Origin: Prevotella sp.
GTDB lineage: Bacteria > Bacteroidota > Bacteroidia > Bacteroidales > Bacteroidaceae
Length of the DNA: 38,897 nucleotides
Assembly (NCBI GenBank): GCA_017460515.1
Contig: JAFUAY010000043.1
Coordinates: forward strand, 1 to 38,897
Reading direction: 5' to 3'
Below the pieces are notes generated by a model. It saw only the letters and a list, made by a program, of their open reading frames with translations, made no database searches and had not been told where the DNA came from. The position numbers were made by a program, and so were the translations under genes. This document shows, one piece after another, positions 1-8,298 of this stretch. Each line of letters begins with the position of its first letter. Positions within the stretch are counted from its first letter, which is position 1.

Positions 1-737
1 GAGAATGTGTATGTCATACCACCGCAGAGGATGAGCTTATCAACCTTACCGAGCAGGTTCTCGATGATACCAATCTTAGAAGATACCTTAGAACCACCCA
101 TGATGGCAACGAATGGGCGCTTGATGTTAGAGAGAACGGCATCAACAGCCTGAACCTCCTTCTCCATCAGCAGACCCAGCATCTTGTTGTTTGCGTCGAA
201 GTAATCGGCGATAACAGCAGTAGAAGCGTGCTTGCGGTGAGCTGTACCAAAGGCATCCATCACGTAGCAGTCAGCGTAAGAAGCGAGCGTCTTAGCAAAC
301 TCCTTCTGGCTAGCCTTCATAGCCTTCTTAGCCTCGTCGTATGCAGGATCAGCCTTGTCGATACCTACGGGCTTACCCTCTTCCTCAGGATAGAAACGCA
401 GGTTCTCAAGCAGCAGAGCCTCGCCCATCTTCAGAGCCTTAGCAGCATCAGCAGCCTTAGCGCAGTCGGGAGCAAAAGCAACGGGAACACCCAGAGCCTT
501 CTCTACAGCCTCGCGAATCTGACCCAGAGACTTCTTAGCATCTACCTTACCTTTGGGCTTACCCATGTGGCTCATGATGATGACAGCACCACCATCGGCC
601 AGAATCTTCTTCAGGGTAGGCAGGGCACCACGGATACGGGTGTCGTCAGTGATCTTACCATTCTCATCGAGGGGTACGTTGAAGTCTACACGTACGATTG
701 CCTTCTTACCGGCAAAGTTGAATTCGTTGATTGTCAT
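1..737 (-). CDS. pgk: Phosphoglycerate kinase, N-terminal part (cut by window edge)
   Basis: Phosphoglycerate kinase moves the phosphate of 1,3-bisphosphoglycerate to ADP in cytosolic glycolysis. Reading leftward from the ATG at 737-735, about 245 codons are visible before the edge, against roughly 390-415 for the family. Visible hallmarks are the N-terminal substrate loop '[15 protein letters not shown]', 'SHMGKPKG', '[12 protein letters not shown]', '[12 protein letters not shown]' and '[11 protein letters not shown]', so the whole N-domain and the start of the C-domain are here; the nucleotide-binding Gly-rich end is outside. The gene is divergent from the leu operon and has its own promoter. 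The identification is secure; only the 3' end is missing because of the window. Confidence 0.96.
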   Translation of the reverse strand, partial: MTINEFNFAGKKAIVRVDFNVPLDENGKITDDTRIRGALPTLKKILADGGAVIIMSHMGKPKGKVDAKKSLGQIREAVEKALGVPVAFAPDCAKAADAAKALKMGEALLLENLRFYPEEEGKPVGIDKADPAYDEAKKAMKASQKEFAKTLASYADCYVMDAFGTAHRKHASTAVIADYFDANNKMLGLLMEKEVQAVDAVLSNIKRPFVAIMGGSKVSSKIGIIENLLGKVDKLILCGGMTYTF

Positions 738-795
738 AATGCTATTAATATTAATAATGTGTAAAAATGTTCAGTCACACTTCATAAAAGCGTCG

Positions 796-826
796 CAAAG
801 TTACGATAAATAATTGACAATTGAAA
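796..826 (-). promoter_or_regulatory. pgk promoter (Bacteroidetes type)
   Basis: On the minus strand a perfect -7 box TAACTTTG lies at 803-796, with a weak -33 box TTTC at 826-823 and 19 bp between them. This matches the Bacteroidetes sigma-ABfr pattern. Transcription would begin near 789, giving a leader of about 50 nt before the pgk ATG. Confidence 0.6.
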
Positions 827-958
827 TACGGTAATTAATTATTTATACTTTTTTTGCGCTCAAAGACGCTTTCTGCTAACTACGGTTGTCAAAATGATTA
901 GAATGCTATCTGCAGGCTAACAAAAATCTTGTCGATTGAGAAAAAAAGTGATAAAAAG

Positions 959-990
959 TTTGGCTGTTTCATGAGAAATAAGTACTTTTG
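959..990 (+). promoter_or_regulatory. leu operon promoter
   Basis: A -33 box TTTG at 959-962 and a -7 box TACTTTTG at 983-990 are separated by 20 bp, a full match to the Bacteroidetes consensus. The predicted start is near 997, about 23 nt upstream of the leader-peptide ATG and about 237 nt upstream of leuA. Confidence 0.75.
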
Positions 991-1019
991 TCGCCGAATT
1001 ACGAAAATTAAGAGCAAAA

Positions 1020-1085
1020 ATGACGAATTTGAACCTGATTAGCAACATTATTATTATTCGACTGCGCGTAAGTAGCCGGAAGTGA
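1020..1085 (+). CDS. Branched-chain amino acid leader peptide of the leu attenuator
   Basis: A 21-codon open frame, ATG at 1020 and TGA at 1083-1085, sits between the promoter and leuA. It encodes two Leu codons near its start, then an Ile, then four consecutive Ile codons (ATT x4, 1047-1058), followed by a Leu, a Val and a basic/Ser end. Nine of 21 residues are Leu, Ile or Val. Its last ten bases (1076-1085, including the stop) are exactly complementary to 1143-1152, inside the downstream terminator hairpin. This is the layout of a ribosome-stalling attenuation leader peptide: scarcity of Ile (and perhaps Leu/Val) would stall the ribosome and free the 1076-1085 segment. Translation is inferred; the frame and complementarity are seen directly. 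Confidence 0.8.
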   Translation: MTNLNLISNIIIIRLRVSSRK

Positions 1086-1152
1086 TGGGGTATGCAGGTA
1101 ATTCAAAATTGAATTTATAAATAAAACGATACAGAGCCTTTCTCACTTCCGG
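1076..1152 (+). promoter_or_regulatory. Antiterminator pairing of the leu leader RNA
   Basis: CCGGAAGTGA at 1076-1085 and TCACTTCCGG at 1143-1152 are perfect 10-bp complements, extendable by a G-U pair. The right arm occupies the apical loop and the innermost base of the terminator hairpin at 1135-1164, so the two structures compete. A small AT hairpin (AATTCA/TGAATT, about 1100-1115) lies between the arms. A ribosome that finishes the leader peptide covers 1076-1085 and leaves the terminator free; one stalled on the Ile run leaves 1076-1085 free to pair. Confidence 0.7.
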
Positions 1153-1169
1153 TGCAGAGAGGCTTTTTT
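1135..1169 (+). terminator. leu attenuator terminator
   Basis: AGCCTTTCT (1135-1143) pairs with AGAGAGGCT (1156-1164), 9 bp with one G-U, a 12-nt loop, and a T run through 1169. It sits about 65 nt upstream of the leuA ATG with no gene ending before it except the leader peptide, so it can only act as an attenuator. Confidence 0.8.
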
Positions 1170-1233
1170 GTATTATAACAGCAAAATAACGAGTTAGCGA
1201 AACAACTTAATTACGACATAAAAATCAAAAACG

Positions 1234-2736
1234 ATGCGAGACAGATTGTTTATTTTCGACACAACGCTACGCGATGGCGAACAGGTACCTGGTTGTCAGC
1301 TGAACACCATCGAGAAAATTCAAGTGGCAAAAGCACTGGAACAGTTGGGCGTGGATGTGATTGAAGCAGGATTTCCTATTAGTAGTCCAGGCGACTTCAA
1401 CTCAGTGATTGAGATTTCTAAGGCAGTGACATGGCCCACTATCTGTGCACTGACTCGTGCTGTGCAGCGAGATATTGACGTGGCTGCTGAAGCATTGCAG
1501 TATGCTAAGCATAAGCGTATACATACTGGTATAGGCACCAGCGACTCGCATATTCACTACAAATTCAATTCTACCCGTGAAGAGATTATCGAACGTGCTG
1601 TGGCTGCTGTGAAATACGCTAAGAAATACGTGGAAGACGTAGAGTTTTATGCGGAGGATGCCGGACGTACTGACAATGAGTATCTTGCACAGGTGGTAGA
1701 GGCTGTTATCAAAGCTGGAGCTACTGTCGTAAATATCCCTGACACCACAGGCTATTGTCTGCCCGATGAGTTTGGCGGTAAGATACGATATCTGATGGAA
1801 CATGTTGACGGCATAGACCGCGCCATTATCTCTACGCATTGTCATAATGATTTGGGAATGGCTACTGCCAACACGCTTGAAGGCGTACTCAACGGAGCCC
1901 GCCAGGTGGAGGTAACCATCAACGGAATAGGCGAGCGCGCTGGCAACACCAGTTTGGAAGAGATTGTCATGATACTGAAGTGTCATAAGGGCATTAGTGT
2001 TGATACAAACATCAACACGCAGCGCATCTTCCCTACATCGCGAATGGTATCGAGCCTCATGAATATGCCTGTGCAGCCCAATAAGGCAATCGTCGGAAGA
2101 AATGCTTTTGCCCATAGTAGCGGCATTCATCAGGATGGTGTGCTGAAGAACGTACAGACCTATGAGATTATGAATCCCAAGGATGTGGGAATTGACGATA
2201 ACTCTATCGTATTGACAGCCCGCTCAGGACGTGCAGCCTTGAAGCATAGATTGCATGTGAATGGAATAGACCTGACGGAAGAAAAACTGGATAAGGTGTA
2301 TGAGAAGTTCCTGGAGCTTGCCGACCTGAAGAAAGAGGTCTCGGATGCTGATGTGCTGATGCTGGCAGGTGCTGATACAGCCGACCAGCATGCCGTACGT
2401 CTCGACTTCCTGCAGGTGACTACAGGTAAGGGCGTGAAGAGTGTGGCTTCTATCGGACTGGATATCAGCGGACAGAAGTTTGAGGCTGCCAGCAGCGGTA
2501 ACGGTCCTGTAGATGCAGCGATTAAGGCACTGAAGAAGATTATCATGAAGCAGATGACGCTGAAGGAGTTTACCATACAGGCTATCTCGAAAGGATCAGA
2601 CGACGTGGGTAAGGTCCACATGCAAGTGGAGTACGAAGGCTCGATGTATTATGGCTTTGGTGCGAATACCGACATTGTGACAGCTTCGGTGGAAGCATAT
2701 ATCGATTGTATCAACAAATTCAAGAGATCGGAATGA
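1234..2736 (+). CDS. leuA: 2-isopropylmalate synthase
   Basis: LeuA condenses acetyl-CoA with 2-oxoisovalerate to 2-isopropylmalate, the first committed step of leucine synthesis, in the cytosol. The 500-residue protein begins with the HMGL-like TIM barrel signature '[16 protein letters not shown]' and carries the metal-binding '[15 protein letters not shown]' (HxH) and '[14 protein letters not shown]' motifs. Residues about 380-500 form the C-terminal LeuA dimer domain that binds leucine for feedback inhibition. The start at 1234 gives the expected N-terminus. Its TGA overlaps the leuC ATG (ATGA), so the two are translationally coupled. Expression is probably controlled by the attenuator immediately upstream. 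Confidence 0.95.
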   Translation: MRDRLFIFDTTLRDGEQVPGCQLNTIEKIQVAKALEQLGVDVIEAGFPISSPGDFNSVIEISKAVTWPTICALTRAVQRDIDVAAEALQYAKHKRIHTGIGTSDSHIHYKFNSTREEIIERAVAAVKYAKKYVEDVEFYAEDAGRTDNEYLAQVVEAVIKAGATVVNIPDTTGYCLPDEFGGKIRYLMEHVDGIDRAIISTHCHNDLGMATANTLEGVLNGARQVEVTINGIGERAGNTSLEEIVMILKCHKGISVDTNINTQRIFPTSRMVSSLMNMPVQPNKAIVGRNAFAHSSGIHQDGVLKNVQTYEIMNPKDVGIDDNSIVLTARSGRAALKHRLHVNGIDLTEEKLDKVYEKFLELADLKKEVSDADVLMLAGADTADQHAVRLDFLQVTTGKGVKSVASIGLDISGQKFEAASSGNGPVDAAIKALKKIIMKQMTLKEFTIQAISKGSDDVGKVHMQVEYEGSMYYGFGANTDIVTASVEAYIDCINKFKRSE

Positions 2737-4115
2737 ATACACTTTTTGATAAGATTTGGGACAGCCATATAGTTCAGACTATTGAAGGGGGCCCCACACA
2801 GTTATATATTGATCGCCTCTACTGTCATGAGGTGACATCGCCACAAGCTTTCGATGGCATGAGGAGCAGAGGACTGAAGTGCTTCCGCCCCAAACAAATA
2901 TATTGCATGCCAGACCATAACACACCAACCCACGATCAGGACAAGCCCATTGAGGATCCCGTTTCAAAGAATCAGGTGGATACGTTGGCAAAGAATGCAG
3001 CTGAGTTTGGCCTGGCACACTTTGGCATGATGTCGAAGGATAACGGCATTATCCATGTGGTAGGCCCGGAGAAAGGACTTTCGCTGCCGGGAATGACCAT
3101 TGTTTGTGGCGATTCCCACACATCGACTCATGGCGCGATGGGTGCTGTTGCCTTTGGCATAGGTACCAGCGAGGTGGAGATGGTGATGGCTTCGCAATGT
3201 ATTCTTCAGCAAAAGCCGAAGTCGATGCGAATTACCATTAACGGCAAGTTGGAAAAGGGTGTAACGGCAAAGGATGTGGCACTCTATCTGATGGCTCAGA
3301 TAACGACAAGTGGAGCTACTGGCTACTTCATTGAATATGCAGGAGATGTGGTGGAGAATCTTTCAATGGAGGGTCGCCTCACACTCTGTAATTTGTCAAT
3401 TGAGATGGGAGCACGTGGTGGCTTTATTGCACCTGATGATGTTACCTTTGCTTACGTTAAAGGTAAAGAGCATGCACCTAAAGGTGATGAATGGGATAAA
3501 GCCGTTGCTTACTGGAAAACGCTACGTAGCGGAGATGATGCGGTGTTTGACAGGGAGCTGACATTCAATGCTGAAGACATAGAACCGAGAATTACATACG
3601 GAACTAATCCAGGTATGGGAATAGGTATTACAGAGTCGATTCCTGTTAGTCAAGCTGATAAGGCAGGCTTTGAAAAGGCGCTGCAGTATATGGGATTTGA
3701 ACCAGGAGAAAAATTGTTAGGCCATCCTATCGACTATGTATTCTTGGGCGCTTGTACGAATGGGCGTATTGAGGATTTCCGCGCCTTTGCTTCAATAGTT
3801 AAAGGACGCAGGAAGGCTGCTAACGTAACTGCATGGTTAGTGCCAGGCTCGTGGGCAGTGGATCGTCAGATACGTGAAGAAGGGATAGACAAGGTGTTGG
3901 CAGATGCAGGCTTTGAGATTCGTCAGCCTGGATGTTCAGCTTGCTTGGCAATGAATGATGACAAAGTGCCAGCAGGGAAGTATTGCGTATCTACCTCGAA
4001 CCGTAACTTCGAAGGACGTCAAGGTCCAGGGGCGCGTACACTTCTCTGTTCACCGTTAATAGCAGCTGCCGCAGCAGTAACAGGTGTTATCACTGATCCG
4101 CGTGTTCTTTTATAA
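2733..4115 (+). CDS. leuC: 3-isopropylmalate dehydratase, large subunit
   Basis: LeuC, with LeuD, isomerises 2- to 3-isopropylmalate using a [4Fe-4S] cluster; the same enzyme usually also converts citramalate to 3-methylmalate. I place the start at ATG 2733, giving 460 residues beginning '[14 protein letters not shown]', close to the usual 466; a longer frame is open upstream, but this ATG overlaps the leuA stop and begins at the conserved N-terminus. Cluster-binding cysteines are visible in '[13 protein letters not shown]' and in '[11 protein letters not shown]' (C-x2-C). '[13 protein letters not shown]' is the conserved aconitase-family segment. It lies 28 nt upstream of leuD. Confidence 0.95.
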   Translation: MNTLFDKIWDSHIVQTIEGGPTQLYIDRLYCHEVTSPQAFDGMRSRGLKCFRPKQIYCMPDHNTPTHDQDKPIEDPVSKNQVDTLAKNAAEFGLAHFGMMSKDNGIIHVVGPEKGLSLPGMTIVCGDSHTSTHGAMGAVAFGIGTSEVEMVMASQCILQQKPKSMRITINGKLEKGVTAKDVALYLMAQITTSGATGYFIEYAGDVVENLSMEGRLTLCNLSIEMGARGGFIAPDDVTFAYVKGKEHAPKGDEWDKAVAYWKTLRSGDDAVFDRELTFNAEDIEPRITYGTNPGMGIGITESIPVSQADKAGFEKALQYMGFEPGEKLLGHPIDYVFLGACTNGRIEDFRAFASIVKGRRKAANVTAWLVPGSWAVDRQIREEGIDKVLADAGFEIRQPGCSACLAMNDDKVPAGKYCVSTSNRNFEGRQGPGARTLLCSPLIAAAAAVTGVITDPRVLL

Positions 4116-4143
4116 AGTCGTAAAGAAATAACGAAAACACAAG

Positions 4144-4737
4144 ATGAAACAAAAATTTGACGTCATAACTTCAACCTGCGTGCCTCTACCCATTGAGAAC
4201 GTAGATACAGATCAGATTATTCCTGCCAGATTCTTGAAGGCGACCACTCGTGAAGAAAGCTTTTTTGGCGACAACTTGTTTCGCGACTGGCGTTACGATA
4301 AAGACGGACAGCCCATTCGCGACTTTGTGCTCAACAATCCTGATTATAAAGGTTGTATTTTAGTAGCAGGTAAAAACTTCGGTTCCGGTTCATCACGGGA
4401 ACATGCTGCCTGGGCTATTGCGGGATATGGATTCCGTGTGGTTATCAGCTCGTTTTTTGCCGATATCCATAAAAACAATGAAATGAACAACTTCGTACTG
4501 CCTGTGCAGGTAAGTGAGGATTTCTTACAGGAACTCTTTGAAAGTATCAGGCAGAACCCGCAAATGCAAGTGGAGGTTGACCTTCCTAACCAGTTGGTGA
4601 CAAACAAGGCGACTGGACGTAGTGAGCGCTTTGAGATTAATAGCTACAAAAAGCATTGCTTGATGAATGGCTTGGATGATATTGACTTTTTAGTAGCTAA
4701 CAAAGACAAGATCGTAGCTTGGGAAAATAAAAGATAA
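4144..4737 (+). CDS. leuD: 3-isopropylmalate dehydratase, small subunit
   Basis: LeuD is the swivelling small subunit that completes the isopropylmalate isomerase active site with LeuC. The 197-residue length is typical. It shows 'VDTDQIIPARFLK' near the N-terminus and the substrate-recognition loop 'GKNFGSGSSREHAAWA', followed by 'SSFFADIHKNNEMNN'. Its TAA stop shares one base with the next ATG (TAATG at 4735-4739), so the downstream synthase is probably coupled to it. Confidence 0.95.
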   Translation: MKQKFDVITSTCVPLPIENVDTDQIIPARFLKATTREESFFGDNLFRDWRYDKDGQPIRDFVLNNPDYKGCILVAGKNFGSGSSREHAAWAIAGYGFRVVISSFFADIHKNNEMNNFVLPVQVSEDFLQELFESIRQNPQMQVEVDLPNQLVTNKATGRSERFEINSYKKHCLMNGLDDIDFLVANKDKIVAWENKR

Positions 4738-6275
4738 TGAAGCAGAGATATATAGAAATCATGGACTCTACACTCCGCGATGGTGAACAAACCAGTGGAG
4801 TGAGTTTTCTTCCTCACGAAAAACTGATGATTGCGCGGATGTTGCTGCGCGACTTGAACGTGGACCGTATCGAGGTAGCATCGGCACGCGTCTCTGAAGG
4901 AGAGATGGAAGCCGTGAGGATGATATGCCGATACGCTCGACAGATAGATATGCTGGAAAAAGTGGAAGTACTCGGATTTGTCGATGGAAACGTATCTGTC
5001 GATTGGGTTCGTGATGCTGGTTGTCAGACGTTGAATCTGTTGGCAAAAGGATCCTTACGGCACTGCAAAGAGCAACTGGGCAAAACACCTGAGCAGCATA
5101 TTGAAGACATTCAGCAGGTCGTTGCCTACGCAAAGGAAAACGGCATCAGCGTAAATCTATACTTGGAAGATTGGTCGAGTGGTATGAAAGACTCATCAAA
5201 GTATGTTTATCAGATGATGGATGTCCTCTCGAAAAGTGATATCAAGCGCTTCATGCTTCCAGATACACTCGGAATTATGAATCCGTTGCAAGTAGTAGAG
5301 TATTTCCGTAAGATGGTGAAACGCTATCCTGATGTCCACTTCGATTTCCATGCTCATAACGACTATGACTTGGCGGTTTCAAATTCATTGGCAGCTGCAT
5401 TAAGCGGTGCGAAAGGATTGCATGTTACAGTCAACGGGCTGGGCGAAAGATGCGGAAATGCACCATTATCGAGTGTTCAAGTCATTCTGAAAGACCAGTT
5501 TAATGCCAAGACAAGTATTATCGAGAACAAACTCAACGATATAAGTCGGTTGGTAGAGAGCTATAGTGGAATAGCAGTTGCCCCCAACCAACCAATCATT
5601 GGCGATAATGTTTTCACTCAAGTGGCTGGTGTGCATGCTGACGGAGATCAGAAAGGCGGACTCTATCATAATTCGCTCGTGCCGGAACGATTCGGAAGAA
5701 AACGTGAATATGCGTTGGGTAAGACCAGCGGTAGAGCAAATATTGCACGCAATCTGAAAGAGTTGGGGCTGGAACTGACTGCTGAACAGACCCAGCGTGT
5801 CACCAAGCGAATTACAGAGTTGGGAGATAGAAAGGAAGTTGTGACCCAGGAAGATTTACCGTTCATTGTGAGCGATGTGCTTAAACATGATGTAACAGAA
5901 GATCGCGTAAAACTCGTCAGCTACCAAGTTTCCCTTGCCTATGGTCTCAAACCATTAGCAAATGTCAAGGTTGAAATCAATGGAAACCAGTATGAAGGCC
6001 ACTCTTCAGGCGATGGTCAGTATGATGCTTTTGTGAAGGCTTTGCGAAAGATTTACAAGGAATATCTGGATCGGTCGTTCCCAATACTCGAAAACTATGC
6101 CGTAAGTATTCCGCCAGGAGGTCGTACTGATGCTTTGGTACAGACCGTGATTACGTGGCAGATGGGGGAAGGAAGATTGTTGAGAACAAGAGGACTTGAT
6201 GCAGACCAGACTGAAGCAGCTATTAAGGCTACTATCAAAATGCTTAATATGATTGAGCAGCAGGACAAAGCATAG
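4737..6275 (+). CDS. Second LeuA-family synthase, candidate (R)-citramalate synthase
   Basis: This 512-residue protein belongs to the alpha-isopropylmalate/homocitrate/citramalate synthase family: 'MDSTLRDGEQTSGVSF' at the N-terminus, 'DFHAHNDYDLAVSN' with the metal-binding HxH, 'NGLGERCGNAPLSS', and a C-terminal LeuA-type regulatory domain from about residue 385. It is clearly a paralogue of the first gene of the operon. The second synthase copy in a leu cluster of Bacteroidetes is usually annotated as 2-isopropylmalate synthase; its length and the 'TSGVSF' active-site variant also suit a citramalate synthase, making the precursor of isoleucine from pyruvate and acetyl-CoA. The Ile-rich leader peptide agrees with a role in isoleucine synthesis. 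Substrate is inferred. Its 3' end overlaps the convergent nth by 32 bp. Confidence 0.85.
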   Translation: MKQRYIEIMDSTLRDGEQTSGVSFLPHEKLMIARMLLRDLNVDRIEVASARVSEGEMEAVRMICRYARQIDMLEKVEVLGFVDGNVSVDWVRDAGCQTLNLLAKGSLRHCKEQLGKTPEQHIEDIQQVVAYAKENGISVNLYLEDWSSGMKDSSKYVYQMMDVLSKSDIKRFMLPDTLGIMNPLQVVEYFRKMVKRYPDVHFDFHAHNDYDLAVSNSLAAALSGAKGLHVTVNGLGERCGNAPLSSVQVILKDQFNAKTSIIENKLNDISRLVESYSGIAVAPNQPIIGDNVFTQVAGVHADGDQKGGLYHNSLVPERFGRKREYALGKTSGRANIARNLKELGLELTAEQTQRVTKRITELGDRKEVVTQEDLPFIVSDVLKHDVTEDRVKLVSYQVSLAYGLKPLANVKVEINGNQYEGHSSGDGQYDAFVKALRKIYKEYLDRSFPILENYAVSIPPGGRTDALVQTVITWQMGEGRLLRTRGLDADQTEAAIKATIKMLNMIEQQDKA

Positions 6276-6882
6276 ACAGTCCGCACTGCTCACAATGAGG
6301 GCGGCGTGAGGTACATACATAACGTCCGTGAAGCAGCAGCCAGTGGTGAGCACGAGGAATCAGATCGTCAGGAATATTCTTGGTGAGTGTCTTCTCTACC
6401 AGCAATGGTGTATTGTCTTTAGGAGATACCAATCCTAATCGGTGACTGACGCGGAAAACATGGGTGTCGACTGCCATCGCAGCTCGTCCAAAAGCAACTG
6501 CCTGAATCACGTTGGCTGTCTTACGACCTACACCAGGCAGCTCCAGTAGCATATTCATGTCGTTGGGAACCTCACCATTATGGCGTTCTATCAACAGACG
6601 AGCCATCTCGACCAGATGACGCGCTTTCGAGTTAGGATATGATACGCTCTTGATGTATTCAAACAGCTCATCAATATCGGCAGATGCCATCGATGCTGCA
6701 TCAGGAAAACGGGCAAAGAGTTCTGGCGTCACTTGATTGACACGCTTGTCGGTACATTGCGCACTAAGGATGACGGCAACCAGCAATTGGAAGATACTGC
6801 CGAACTCCAACTCGGTATCAACTACAGGCATCAGCTCCTCAAAGTAAGCTAAGACTTGCTTATATCGTTCTTTACGGGTCAT
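6244..6882 (-). CDS. nth: Endonuclease III, DNA glycosylase/AP lyase
   Basis: Nth removes oxidised pyrimidines and cleaves abasic sites in base-excision repair. I choose the ATG at 6882 ('MTRKERYKQVL'), giving 212 residues, equal to the E. coli length; the frame stays open upstream but has no further conserved sequence. Visible features are the helix-hairpin-helix 'ELPGVGRKTANVI' with the catalytic Lys, 'AVDTHVFRVSHRLGL' with the catalytic Asp, and the iron-sulfur cluster pattern C-x6-C-x2-C-x5-C in 'CTSRRPHCEQCGLSMLC'. The last ten codons overlap the end of the leu-operon synthase on the other strand. Confidence 0.95.
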   Translation of the reverse strand: MTRKERYKQVLAYFEELMPVVDTELEFGSIFQLLVAVILSAQCTDKRVNQVTPELFARFPDAASMASADIDELFEYIKSVSYPNSKARHLVEMARLLIERHNGEVPNDMNMLLELPGVGRKTANVIQAVAFGRAAMAVDTHVFRVSHRLGLVSPKDNTPLLVEKTLTKNIPDDLIPRAHHWLLLHGRYVCTSRRPHCEQCGLSMLCPAAQSY

Positions 6883-6913
6883 ATTCTTTGATGATGAATG
6901 ATTAATCTGACTG

Positions 6914-6944
6914 CAAAAATACAAAAAATATGATAAAACGGAAA
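6914..6944 (-). promoter_or_regulatory. nth promoter
   Basis: On the minus strand -7 TATTTTTG at 6921-6914 matches TAnnTTTG, with TTTC at 6944-6941 as a weak -33 box, 19 bp apart. It is back to back with the ilvC promoter. Confidence 0.5.
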
Positions 6945-6949
6945 GAAAA

Positions 6950-6981
6950 TTTGGTAATTTCGTTGCAATTTGATATCTTTG
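6950..6981 (+). promoter_or_regulatory. ilvC promoter
   Basis: -33 TTTG at 6950-6953, 20 bp, then -7 TATCTTTG at 6974-6981: a perfect Bacteroidetes promoter. Predicted start near 6988, which gives an unusually long leader of about 125 nt before ilvC. Confidence 0.75.
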
Positions 6982-6987
6982 CAGACT

Positions 6988-7113
6988 GAAATAATATAGT
7001 TAAGCCTTTGACGCATCTTCGGGTAAGACGTGTTTCGACTCACAAGACGACGGCTCTCGTGTAGGGCTGGCAGAGTCAGAAGGTAAAGTAAAACATTAAA
7101 AATATTTGCAATT
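6988..7113 (+). promoter_or_regulatory. Long ilvC 5' leader with possible hairpins
   Basis: About 125 nt separate the predicted start site from the ilvC ATG. No ATG-initiated leader peptide is present. One hairpin is visible by eye: ACG, a two-base bulge, TCTT, a CGGGT loop, AAGA, CGT, at roughly 7012-7033. A wider GACTC/GAGTC pairing could enclose the GC-rich segment at about 7038-7078. No terminator with a T tract is seen, so any control would be at translation or stability. Confidence 0.35.
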
Positions 7114-8163
7114 ATGGCAGAAATGAATTTTGGTGGCGTAGTTGAAACAGTTGTCACCAGCAAAGAGTTCTCTTTGGAGAAAGCGCGTGAAGTATTGAAG
7201 AATGAAACCATCGCTGTAATCGGTTATGGTATTCAGGGACCTGGTCAGGCTTGTAACCTGCGCGACAACGGATTTAATGTAATCGTTGGTCAGCGCGAGG
7301 GAAAGACCTATGAGAAGGCCATAGCCGATGGATGGGTACCAGGAAAGACCCTGTTCTCAATTGAAGAGGCAGCTCAGAAGGGCACTATCCTCTGCATGCT
7401 GCTGAGCGATGCAGGTCAGATTCAGGTGTGGCCCACCATTAAGAAATATCTTACACCGGGTAAGACGCTTTACTATTCACACGGCTTCGCTATCAACTGG
7501 AGTGACCGCACAGGCGTTGTTCCTCCAAAGGATGTCGATGTGATTCTGGTAGCTCCTAAGGGCTCCGGTACTTCACTTCGTACGATGTTCTGCGAGGGTC
7601 GTGGATTGAACTGCTCTTATGCAGTCTATCAGGATGCTTCAGGTAAGGCTGAGGAGAAAACATTGGCCTTCGGTATTGGTATCGGTGCAGGTTATTTGTT
7701 TAAGACTACTTTCGAGCGTGAGGCAACCAGTGACCTGACAGGTGAGCGTGGCTCGCTGATGGGTGCTATTCAGGGACTTCTGCTGGCTCAGTATGAGGTG
7801 CTCCGCGAGCATGGACATTCTCCCTCGGAAGCTTTCAACGAAACTGTTGAAGAGCTGACACAGAGCCTGGGCCCGCTCTTTGGTGCAAAAGGTATGGATT
7901 GGATGTATGCCAACTGTTCAACAACGGCACAGCGTGGCGCTCTTGACTGGGCTCCCAGATTCCATGATGCTATCAAGCCGGTTATGGAGTGGCTCTACTA
8001 CTCAGTACTCACGGGTAACGAGGCACAGATTTCTATCGATGCTAACTCTAAGCCCGACTATCGTGCAGGTCTGGAGAAAGAGTTGGAAGCAATGCGTAAT
8101 CAGGAGATGTGGCAGGCTGGCGCCGTCGTACGTCAGTTACGTCCTGAGAACAGTCAGGATTAA
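7114..8163 (+). CDS. ilvC: Ketol-acid reductoisomerase
   Basis: IlvC converts acetolactate or acetohydroxybutyrate to the dihydroxy acids of valine/leucine and isoleucine synthesis, using NAD(P)H and magnesium. At 349 residues it is a class I-sized enzyme. The Rossmann motif 'VIGYGIQGPGQACNLRDNG' lies near residue 35, followed by 'VAPKGSGTSLRTMF' (substrate/cofactor segment) and the C-terminal knotted domain with 'LTGERGSLMGAIQGLLLAQYE' region metal-binding Asp/Glu. The start at 7114 gives the expected Bacteroidetes N-terminus. It stands alone here, not with ilvD/ilvB/ilvN, and is followed by a strong terminator. Confidence 0.95.
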   Translation: MAEMNFGGVVETVVTSKEFSLEKAREVLKNETIAVIGYGIQGPGQACNLRDNGFNVIVGQREGKTYEKAIADGWVPGKTLFSIEEAAQKGTILCMLLSDAGQIQVWPTIKKYLTPGKTLYYSHGFAINWSDRTGVVPPKDVDVILVAPKGSGTSLRTMFCEGRGLNCSYAVYQDASGKAEEKTLAFGIGIGAGYLFKTTFEREATSDLTGERGSLMGAIQGLLLAQYEVLREHGHSPSEAFNETVEELTQSLGPLFGAKGMDWMYANCSTTAQRGALDWAPRFHDAIKPVMEWLYYSVLTGNEAQISIDANSKPDYRAGLEKELEAMRNQEMWQAGAVVRQLRPENSQD

Positions 8164-8186
8164 TCTGTTTCGAACATACTATAATG

Positions 8187-8221
8187 AAGATGGCCGGTAT
8201 ATGCCGGCCATCTTTCTGTTC
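8187..8221 (+). terminator. ilvC terminator
   Basis: AGATGGCCGG (8188-8197) and CCGGCCATCT (8204-8213) form a perfect 10-bp stem, extendable by an A-T pair, with loop TATATG and a T-rich tail. It lies 24 nt after the ilvC stop. Confidence 0.85.
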
Positions 8222-8224
8222 TGA

Positions 8225-8298
8225 TATCAAGATCTTATGCATTAAAGCGTAACAAGATCTATGCATTAAAGCTTATCAAGATCTGATGCATTAAAGCT
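8225..8298. repeat. Three tandem copies of a ~25-bp repeat
   Basis: Units at 8225-8249, 8250-8273 and 8274-8298 share the core AAGATCT(n)ATGCATTAAAGC, differing at one to three positions and in one inserted base. Each holds the palindromes AGATCT and ATGCAT. The third unit contains the stop codon and last codons (KL-stop) of the leftward glycosidase gene, so the array looks like serial duplication of that gene's 3' end between it and the ilvC terminator. Confidence 0.85.

Noticed and set aside
228-813. Rightward open frames over the first 800 bases
   Set aside because: They lie antisense to the clearly recognisable pgk gene and have no family features.
1402-2130. Long leftward frame inside leuA
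   Set aside because: Antisense shadow of a conserved gene; no promoter and no recognisable domain.
6883-6924. Upstream extension of nth
   Set aside because: It would include the predicted -7 promoter box and has no similarity to Nth N-termini.
7000-7113. Leader peptide in front of ilvC
   Set aside because: No ATG-initiated short frame rich in Ile, Leu or Val is present between the predicted start and ilvC.
8225-8298. CRISPR array
   Set aside because: The repeats are directly tandem, with no spacers, and only three units are present.
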